Source: Thiotrichales bacterium
GTDB lineage: Bacteria; Pseudomonadota; Gammaproteobacteria; Francisellales; CACEW01
Length of the DNA stretch: 9,601 nt
Assembly: GCA_947476405.1 (NCBI GenBank)
Contig: CANJQG010000058.1
Span: 1 to 9,601 of the forward strand
Reading direction: 5' to 3'
Part shown: positions 4,331 through 9,601 of the stretch, in pieces
Layout of the letters: every line of letters starts with the position of its first letter
Position numbering within the stretch: the first letter of the stretch is position 1
The notes under the pieces: generated by a model
The model's database searches: none
What the model saw: the letters and a program-made list of their open reading frames with translations, nothing else
Told to the model about the DNA's origin: nothing
Translations under genes and position numbers: made by a program

Positions 4331-6031
4331 ATGAAAAAAAATAGCGCCATCACCCTGCTCTTTCTTGTGATCGCTATCATCATTCAATGGCCCTTGCATC
4401 TTTATCATGACACGCCACCGATGGCAGCGTGCCCAAGTCGCGATATTTGCTACCATATTACCAATATTTTACAGGCCAAAGCGGCCTTTCAAGGCGGACA
4501 AATCTGGCTGCGTACGGCGCCAGACCTCATGCAGCATTTTCTGTACCCCATTTTCCAATTTTATTCACCTTTCTTTTATATGATCACGGGCGCCCTGGCG
4601 CTGGGTTTTCAAGATCCCTTCTCTGCACTCGAGCTTGCATTGCTTCTCATCAGCATCATAGGGGCCTGGTATACTTATGCGCTCTATCACTTTTTATTTA
4701 AAAATGAATTCTATGCATTATTAGGCACAGCGCTTTATTTTTGTTCGCCTTATTTGATCCAAAATATCGATGTCAGGAATGATTTTACCGAGGCTTTTTC
4801 CCAATGTCTTTTCCCTGTCACCCTGTATTATTGGTTTAGATTGTATGAAGCACCCCAGTGGACGCGCGAAAAATTTTATTTTTTAGTGGCGGGAATCGCC
4901 AGCTATTATGCCTTAATCACGACACACTTCATCACCTTACTCACCGGCACTGCTTTTATGCTTTTTTTGTTTGCAGGGCTTTCCTGGCATCAACACAGAT
5001 TCCGCCCACTCTTGGGTATTTTTTATTGTATTCTTGGAAGTATTGCTTTGAGTACCTGGTATATTATTCCGATCTTTTTTGAACATGCGCTCTTTATCAT
5101 TAGCAATGCCAATTATCAAAGCCCGGCCAATAATGCATGGATGGCTCCGCTATCTTCCCTCCTGGCTTTCAAAGCTGCAGCTTCGCCTAACGTGATCGAA
5201 AGACTCCACTTCCCGTTTTCACCTGCATTTGGCCCCTTAGTTATTATCAGTGCAGTTTATTGGTATTATCAATTGTATATTAAAAAAATAAACCGTCATT
5301 TTAAAGAGGCCGCTCTCATTCAACTCAGTCTCTGGCTATTTTTACTCAGCGCTTTTATTATTTGCTCCCCACTGGACTTATGGCCCCTTCTTCCCCGATT
5401 TACTGAAATCATCCAGTTCCCCTATCGATTATTAAGCGAGAGCATGTGGCTGGGCGGGTTTCTTTTTGTCGGCATGCTGACCCATGCTTTTCGAAATCGC
5501 TCTTTGACATGGGCGCCTTTTATCGCCTCACTGATCTGTATCATTTCCATGGGATGGCAGTGGACAGCAGGCTACCAGGATGGCACGCACACAGAGACTA
5601 CCATGAGGACATTAGACCCAAACTATCCTTCAGACTATCGAATCTGGCCGAGGCTCAGCGATATTCCATCCCACCCTTACCAAAGCATTGCTGCTATTCA
5701 AAAAAACTGTCAAACTCAAAATAATCAATCGATCTGCCATCTCACGATTGATCAAACGCATGAAAGTATTCAACTACCGATTTTATATTACCCTAAGCTT
5801 TTAACAATTCAGGCCAATGGGCATTCCCTACCCTATTTTCCGATTATTTTCCCCTCCCCTCTCCCGCACTCTATTATTCTGAGTGGCATTACCCTCCCGA
5901 GAGGCACCTATACGATCCGAAGTCGCTTTACAGGCTATAACCCTGCTAATATAGTCAGCCTCATCGCGCTTGGATTTTATCTGATGGCCATCCTGATTTT
6001 AATCATCCAATCCATGAAGAGACGCCCATGA
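4331..6031 (+). CDS. Polytopic GT-C-like membrane protein (YfhO / PTPS-related type), substrate unknown
   Basis: A 566-residue integral membrane protein. It has an N-terminal signal-anchor-like helix (about 5-23), then a loop with SRDICYH (36-42), where D38 sits like the catalytic acid of GT-C glycosyltransferases. Many further hydrophobic segments follow, at about 75-91, 98-122, 128-143, 155-172, 182-215, 226-250, 300-317, 327-346, 372-386 and 394-410. A soluble, strand-rich stretch at about 430-535 is followed by a last helix at about 540-560 and the basic tail KRRP. The phrase NDFTEAFSQCLFPVTLYY (150-167) resembles the conserved region of YfhO and 6-pyruvoyl-tetrahydropterin-synthase-related membrane proteins; the latter name is historical and does not imply pterin chemistry. 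With GtrA in the same operon, transfer of a lipid-linked sugar at the periplasmic face is the best guess. It overlaps the next gene by four bases (ATGA). Confidence 0.7.
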   Translation: MKKNSAITLLFLVIAIIIQWPLHLYHDTPPMAACPSRDICYHITNILQAKAAFQGGQIWLRTAPDLMQHFLYPIFQFYSPFFYMITGALALGFQDPFSALELALLLISIIGAWYTYALYHFLFKNEFYALLGTALYFCSPYLIQNIDVRNDFTEAFSQCLFPVTLYYWFRLYEAPQWTREKFYFLVAGIASYYALITTHFITLLTGTAFMLFLFAGLSWHQHRFRPLLGIFYCILGSIALSTWYIIPIFFEHALFIISNANYQSPANNAWMAPLSSLLAFKAAASPNVIERLHFPFSPAFGPLVIISAVYWYYQLYIKKINRHFKEAALIQLSLWLFLLSAFIICSPLDLWPLLPRFTEIIQFPYRLLSESMWLGGFLFVGMLTHAFRNRSLTWAPFIASLICIISMGWQWTAGYQDGTHTETTMRTLDPNYPSDYRIWPRLSDIPSHPYQSIAAIQKNCQTQNNQSICHLTIDQTHESIQLPILYYPKLLTIQANGHSLPYFPIIFPSPLPHSIILSGITLPRGTYTIRSRFTGYNPANIVSLIALGFYLMAILILIIQSMKRRP

Positions 6032-7131
6032 AAATTTTACAAATCTATAAAACCTACACCCCAGATACCTTTGGGGGAGTCGAACAAGTCATCAAAAACA
6101 TCGTGACAGAAACAGGAAAATGGGGCGCGCAGCATACCTTGCTGACTGTTTCTAATCACCCGCGAACCGATCAAATAGGAGATCTCCCGGTCATTCGCTG
6201 CAAAAAGAGCTTTGAAATCGCCTCCTGCCCTTTTAGTTTTGATTTTTTAAGACAATTTAAAACAATCACCCAGGAATTTGACCTCCTACATTTTCATTAT
6301 CCTTGGCCTTTTGCAGACTTAACCTATCTACTACGCAATATTCAAAAGCCTGCGCTCGTCACTTTCCATGCGGATGCACTCAAACATCCAATTTTAAAAA
6401 AATTATACCGCCCTGTACAGCATGCTTTTTTAAATAAAATCAATCGGATTATCGTCACCTCTGACCCCCTGCTCAAGACCAGCGAAACGCTACAACCCTA
6501 TTTAGCTAAAACCGAAATCATTCCGATTGGAATCAATCCAGCAGATTATCCGCAACCCGACCTTAATTTACAACAAAAATGGCAAGAAAAACTAGGCCTC
6601 AAATTCGGCTTATTCATGGGTGTTTTACGTCATTACAAAGGCTTACGCACGCTGATCGAAGCTGCCAAAAAAACAAAATTGCCCATCGTAATTGCGGGAG
6701 GTGGCCCGCTACAGGATGAATTACAGCAGATGATTCTAGACCATCAGCTCTGGCATGTGCATTTGCTGGGGCGCGTTTCTGATGCAGACAAAATCGCCTT
6801 ATTATCAATTTGTACGATGGTGATTCTCCCCTCTGAAACCCGTGCTGAAGCCTTTGGGGTCACGCTTTTAGAGGGCATGCTTTTTAAAAAACCACTGATT
6901 TCAACCAAGCTAGGAACGGGCACCAGCTTTGTCAATCAAGACGGTCAAACCGGCTATGTGATCGCACCACGCGACCCCGAAATATTAGCAGAAAAAATTA
7001 ATTTTTTATATGAACATCCCGATATTGCAACTAAAATGGGTGAGGCTGCGCATGCCCGGTTTATAAAAGACTTTCAATCTGATATAATGGGCGAACGTTA
7101 TTTTAAATGCTATGTTGATCTCCTCCGATGA
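6028..7131 (+). CDS. GT4-family glycosyltransferase (possibly mannosyl- or rhamnosyl-transferring)
   Basis: A cytoplasmic retaining glycosyltransferase with GT-B fold, 367 residues. The N-terminal domain opens MKILQIYKTYTPDTFGGVEQVI, with the family's glycine loop GGVE at 16-19, then LLHFHYPWP and VTFHAD. The C-terminal donor-binding domain has FMGVLRHYKGL (R201 and K204, contacts for the donor phosphates), VIAGGGPL, LLGRVSDADK and the EX7E motif with E274 and E282 in AEAFGVTLLEG. Proteins with this YKTYxPDTxGGxEQ opening often occur in O-antigen or exopolysaccharide clusters. The next gene makes GDP-mannose, so a mannose-derived donor is plausible, but donor and acceptor cannot be read from the sequence. 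The ATG overlaps the TGA of the upstream gene and the stop overlaps the downstream ATG, so translation is probably coupled on both sides. Confidence 0.88.
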   Translation: MKILQIYKTYTPDTFGGVEQVIKNIVTETGKWGAQHTLLTVSNHPRTDQIGDLPVIRCKKSFEIASCPFSFDFLRQFKTITQEFDLLHFHYPWPFADLTYLLRNIQKPALVTFHADALKHPILKKLYRPVQHAFLNKINRIIVTSDPLLKTSETLQPYLAKTEIIPIGINPADYPQPDLNLQQKWQEKLGLKFGLFMGVLRHYKGLRTLIEAAKKTKLPIVIAGGGPLQDELQQMILDHQLWHVHLLGRVSDADKIALLSICTMVILPSETRAEAFGVTLLEGMLFKKPLISTKLGTGTSFVNQDGQTGYVIAPRDPEILAEKINFLYEHPDIATKMGEAAHARFIKDFQSDIMGERYFKCYVDLLR

Positions 7132-8195
7132 TGATTCCTATTATTTTAGCAGGCGGAACCGGCTCCAGACTCTGGCCCCTCTCGCGTGAAAGCTATCCCA
7201 AACAGTTGCTGACTTTAGTCGGCGAAAATTCTCTGCTTCAGGAAACCATTCAGCGCATTCAAAACATTCAAAATATCGAAGAACCCATCGTCATCTGTAA
7301 TCATCAATATCGTTTTTTAGTCGCGGAACAAATGTTGGAAATGGGGATTGCACATCCTAAACTCATTCTAGAACCCACCGGCCGAAACACTGCGCCAGCC
7401 ATTGCGATGGCGGCATTATTGGTTCAAAAACTCTATCCCACACAAAATCCCAGCTTATTAATTTTGCCTGCTGACCATCTCATTCAAGAAAAAGACCGTT
7501 TTGTACAAGCGATTGAAACCGCGGCACCCTATGCGACAGAACATCTCCTCACTTTTGGCATTCAACCCACTTATGCAGAAACAGGCTATGGCTATATTCA
7601 CGCAGAACCCGCACCCGGAAAGACTGCATTACACGTCAAACAATTTGTCGAAAAACCCGATCAAGAAACCGCAGAACACTATCTTCAACAAAAAGATTAT
7701 TATTGGAACAGTGGCTTATTTTTGTTTTCAGCTCAGATTTACCTTCAGGAACTCACAGAGTACGCTCCTGAAATCATGTCGGCCTGTCAAAAAGAAGCCC
7801 TGAAATTACAAGAAATCGGCGGATTTTTTACGCTGGGCCCGGATTTTGAAGCCAGCCCCAGTGAATCCATTGACTATGCTGTAATGGAAAAAACCAAGCG
7901 TGCTTTGGTCTGCCCACTCGAAGTCACCTGGAGCGATATCGGCTCCTGGACGGCACTGCATGATGTCTTGCCGCATGATGCCAATGGCAATATTTTACAT
8001 GGCGATATTACCTGCATTGAAACGAAAAACTCTATGATTCGCTCAGAACACCGCCTGATCGCGACGGTGGGTGTTCAGGACTTAATTATCATTGAGACTG
8101 AAGATGCGGTCATGGTCGCCCACAAAGACTATGCGCAAAAAGTCAAAGATCTCGTCGCACAACTTAAAATTCAACAAAGAAAAGGACTCACATGA
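7128..8195 (+). CDS. manC: Mannose-1-phosphate guanylyltransferase (GDP-mannose pyrophosphorylase), single-domain
   Basis: Makes GDP-mannose from mannose 1-phosphate and GTP. The 355-residue protein has the nucleotide-binding signature ILAGGTGSRLWPLSR (6-20) with K25 in YPKQLL, GRNTAPAIA (85-93), PADH (114-117) with D116 as likely metal ligand, GYGYI (153-157), the mannose-phosphate motif FVEKP (173-177), YWNSGLF (192-198) and WSDIGSW (268-274). Many bacterial ManC/AlgA proteins are about 470-480 residues with a C-terminal phosphomannose-isomerase cupin; that domain is absent here and the protein ends in QRKGLT, so it should be monofunctional. The start may be ATG 7128 (overlapping the previous TGA) or the adjacent ATG 7131; neither has a clear Shine-Dalgarno. 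No phosphomannomutase or isomerase gene is in the window. It overlaps grxD by four bases. Confidence 0.92.
   Translation: MMIPIILAGGTGSRLWPLSRESYPKQLLTLVGENSLLQETIQRIQNIQNIEEPIVICNHQYRFLVAEQMLEMGIAHPKLILEPTGRNTAPAIAMAALLVQKLYPTQNPSLLILPADHLIQEKDRFVQAIETAAPYATEHLLTFGIQPTYAETGYGYIHAEPAPGKTALHVKQFVEKPDQETAEHYLQQKDYYWNSGLFLFSAQIYLQELTEYAPEIMSACQKEALKLQEIGGFFTLGPDFEASPSESIDYAVMEKTKRALVCPLEVTWSDIGSWTALHDVLPHDANGNILHGDITCIETKNSMIRSEHRLIATVGVQDLIIIETEDAVMVAHKDYAQKVKDLVAQLKIQQRKGLT
8182..8186 (+). promoter_or_regulatory. Ribosome-binding site of grxD
   Basis: AAGGA, five bases before ATG 8192-8194, inside the last codons of the guanylyltransferase gene. Confidence 0.65.
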
Positions 8196-8509
8196 ACATC
8201 GAACAAACCATCACGCAACAAATCCAAAATAATCCCGTGATCGTCTACATGAAAGGCACGCCTGACTTTCCTCAATGTGGATTTTCGTCCCGTGTTGTCT
8301 CCGTTTTAGAATCCTATGGCGTTCCCTTTGCCCATATCAATATTTTGGAAAATCCAGAGATTCGCAGCACGCTTCCTAAAATGATGAACTGGCCTACGTT
8401 TCCACAGGTGTATGTCAATGGTGAATTAGTTGGAGGCTGTGACATTATCTGTGATTTGCATGAAAGTGGCGAACTGACCGCGCTCTTTGCTGATATTGCT
8501 AAGCCGTAA
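8192..8509 (+). CDS. grxD: Monothiol glutaredoxin, CGFS type (GrxD)
   Basis: CGFS glutaredoxins bind a [2Fe-2S] cluster with glutathione, often as dimers or with BolA proteins, and pass clusters to client proteins; they are poor general disulfide reductases. The 105-residue protein shows VYMKGTPDFPQCGFS, with K21 for glutathione contact and the active site C29-G30-F31-S32. WPTFPQVYVNGELVGGCDI follows, with W67-P68-T69 and G81-G82-C83-D84 completing the glutathione pocket. Length and motifs match E. coli GrxD (115 aa) apart from a shorter charged C-terminal tail. It lies between a nucleotide-sugar gene (4-nt overlap) and rpoH (one base apart), so it is probably on the same transcript as both. 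No functional link to glycan synthesis is obvious. Confidence 0.95.
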   Translation: MNIEQTITQQIQNNPVIVYMKGTPDFPQCGFSSRVVSVLESYGVPFAHINILENPEIRSTLPKMMNWPTFPQVYVNGELVGGCDIICDLHESGELTALFADIAKP

Positions 8510-8510
8510 C

Positions 8511-9413
8511 ATGATCCAGAAGAAGAAGGGCATTGGACTAGGTCGCGAGGATGACACACTCAGCAGCTTGCCGGCGGGACCGATTTCAAGCATTGAACAG
8601 TATGTTCAGTTTGTCAACAGCATTCCCATGTTAACGGAAACTGAAGAACAGGCCCTGACAAAGCGCTTACGTGAAGAAGGGGATCTCGATGCCGCACAAA
8701 CGCTGATTCTTGCACATTTGCGTTTTGTGGTTTCTGTGGCGCGCTCTTTTTTAGGCTATGGCCTCTCTTTTTCGGATTTGGTTCAAGAAGGCAATATCGG
8801 CCTCATGAAAGCCGTCAAGCGCTTTGATCCAGAAATGGGGGTTCGCCTGGTTTCGTTTGCGGTGCATTGGATTAAAGCAGAAATGCATGAGTTCATCATC
8901 AAAAACTGGCGTATTGTGAAAGTCGCCACCACAAAGCCACAACGCAAACTTTTTTTTAATTTACGCAGCTCCCATAAACGTCTAGGCTGGATGAGCAAAG
9001 CAGAAATCGCACATATCGCGCAGGAACTCAAAGTCAAAGAGTCCGACGTCATCGAAATGGAAAAGCGCATGAATTCCATCGATATGCAATTTGATGCGCC
9101 GATCGAAGACGAATCCATGGATGAGCACCCTATCGCACCCTCCCTCTATTTATCCGCACCTGAATCCCAAAATCCTGACCATCAGCTCATGGAAGATCAA
9201 ACGGATGCACATCAGGCCCAATCCCTGGAAGATGCATTGGAAAGCTTAGCCCCCCGCAGTCAAGAAATCATCAAAGCCCGCTGGCTGACTGAACCCAAAG
9301 CGACCCTACATGAACTCGCAGCCCACTATCAAATTTCCGCAGAGCGCATCCGACAAATTGAAGCTACTGCTTTTAAAAAACTCAAGCGATTTCTAAACCC
9401 AGACCAATCATAA
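8511..9413 (+). CDS. rpoH: RNA polymerase sigma-32 factor (heat-shock sigma RpoH)
   Basis: RpoH directs RNA polymerase to heat-shock promoters (chaperones, proteases). The 300-residue protein has region 1.2/2.1 from about 28 (SIEQYVQFVNSIPMLTETEE), and region 2 with LILAHLRFVVSVAR, DLVQEGNIGLMKAVKRFDP (89-107) and VRLVSFAVHWIKAEMHEFI, which contains the -10-recognition residues. The RpoH-specific region C box QRKLFFNLR is at 144-152. Region 4 ends in a helix-turn-helix (TLHELAAHYQISAERIRQIE, about 265-284). The chosen start, ATG 8511, is one base after the grxD stop; an upstream in-frame ATG at 8487 lies inside grxD and would add eight residues. There is no strong Shine-Dalgarno, so coupling to grxD is likely. 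Relative to E. coli (284 aa) it has an extra basic N-terminal stretch (MIQKKKGIGLGRE). RpoH normally lies beside ftsYEX; here it ends a glycan operon. Confidence 0.97.
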   Translation: MIQKKKGIGLGREDDTLSSLPAGPISSIEQYVQFVNSIPMLTETEEQALTKRLREEGDLDAAQTLILAHLRFVVSVARSFLGYGLSFSDLVQEGNIGLMKAVKRFDPEMGVRLVSFAVHWIKAEMHEFIIKNWRIVKVATTKPQRKLFFNLRSSHKRLGWMSKAEIAHIAQELKVKESDVIEMEKRMNSIDMQFDAPIEDESMDEHPIAPSLYLSAPESQNPDHQLMEDQTDAHQAQSLEDALESLAPRSQEIIKARWLTEPKATLHELAAHYQISAERIRQIEATAFKKLKRFLNPDQS

Positions 9414-9513
9414 AATGATTAAATATCGTTCTTGATAAATCTAAAAAAAATAGTAACGATTCACCGTTTCTGAAAGCCGCGTAAAATAAATATGAAAAAA
9501 GTGCATAAAACGC

Positions 9514-9541
9514 TTGACAGGGTTTTTGGGTGAAATAGTCA
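9514..9541 (+). promoter_or_regulatory. Possible promoter downstream of rpoH
   Basis: A perfect -35 TTGACA (9514-9519) is followed after 16 bases by TAGTCA (9536-9541), a poor -10. It lies in the roughly 190-base gene-free stretch after rpoH and points to a transcript starting near 9548 and leaving the window. The weak -10 keeps confidence low. I see no clear Rho-independent terminator between rpoH and this point. Confidence 0.3.
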
Positions 9542-9548
9542 AAAATCA

Positions 9549-9601
9549 GGTTATCAGAAGCGATCGTGAGAGTTTGCCCCTGAGGCTTATTTGCAGGCGC
9601 A
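9549..9601 (+). ncRNA. Possible 5' part of a 6S-like RNA, cut by the window edge
   Basis: The last bases contain CCCCTGAG (9577-9584) followed by GCTTATTTGCAGG. Gammaproteobacterial 6S RNA has CCCCUGAGCCGAUAUUU in its 5' half, at a similar distance from the transcript start. Together with the TTGACA element upstream this suggests the beginning of ssrS. The 3' half, which would have to pair with this strand, is outside the window, so this is a guess resting on one short motif. A leader of a protein gene is the main alternative. Confidence 0.25.

Noticed and set aside
4322..4350. Frameshift explaining the short RmlB C-terminus
   Set aside because: I read the other two frames past 4300 and neither resembles the expected C-terminal helix; one ends at once in TGA.
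4429..4701. Open frames in other phases within the GT-C-like gene (also 4858-5082, 5446-5724), and antisense frames within prfA, the GT4 gene and rpoH
   Set aside because: They overlap strongly supported genes, lack RBSs, and show no family patterns; they are shadows of the real coding frames.
8470..8496. GAACT...TGATA as a sigma-E-like promoter for rpoH
   Set aside because: Only the GAACT half matches; the downstream half does not fit the expected motif or spacing, and the sequence is explained by grxD codons.
8487..8510. Upstream in-frame ATG for rpoH
   Set aside because: It is inside grxD, has no RBS, and adds eight residues not seen in RpoH.
9414..9460. Rho-independent terminator after rpoH
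   Set aside because: There is an A run and weak complementarity (GATT/AATC), but no GC-rich stem followed by a T run on the plus strand.

Overview
The window looks like a chromosomal segment of a moderately AT-rich gammaproteobacterium. The clearest indicators are an RpoH-type heat-shock sigma factor with a canonical region C box, a CGFS monothiol glutaredoxin close to GrxD, a prfA-prmC pair and a one-piece tmRNA of gammaproteobacterial type. The tmRNA tag is long; it begins GNKKA and ends AKAA, which from memory is closest to the Francisella type. A Legionellales- or Francisella-like lineage is plausible, but the genus cannot be fixed from this sequence alone.

Positions 1-412 are accessory DNA abutting the 3' end of ssrA. 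A tyrosine-recombinase (phage/island integrase) gene begins at 247 and reads leftward. It keeps only about 33 recognisable residues before its sequence is cut by what appears to be the end of an IS66-family element, whose tnpA-like gene runs off the left edge. This is the signature of an element integrated at ssrA whose integrase was later inactivated by an insertion sequence. Positions 413-825 are the tmRNA gene itself (minus strand), with an extended -10 promoter. Positions 826-1010 are intergenic.

Positions 1011-2847 hold prmC and prfA on the minus strand, overlapping by 8 nt: release factor 1 and the methyltransferase that modifies its GGQ glutamine. tmRNA, RF1 and PrmC all serve translation termination or ribosome rescue, and all are read leftward. 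The 128-bp gap 2848-2975 separates this unit from a divergent rightward operon and carries plausible promoters for both.

Positions 2976-9413 form one tightly packed rightward array: gtrA-like flippase, rmlB-like dTDP-glucose 4,6-dehydratase, a 566-residue GT-C-like membrane protein, a GT4 glycosyltransferase, a mannose-1-phosphate guanylyltransferase, grxD and rpoH. Neighbours overlap by 4 nt or are separated by at most 9 nt, and a near-consensus sigma-70 promoter sits at 2915-2943. The first five genes suggest a surface-glycan module (nucleotide-sugar supply, lipid-linked sugar transport, sugar transfer). The unusual point is that grxD and rpoH follow with no gap. After rpoH, the last about 190 bases hold no gene, but a TTGACA element and a CCCCTGAG-containing stretch at the very end hint at the start of a 6S-like RNA or another transcript cut by the window edge.
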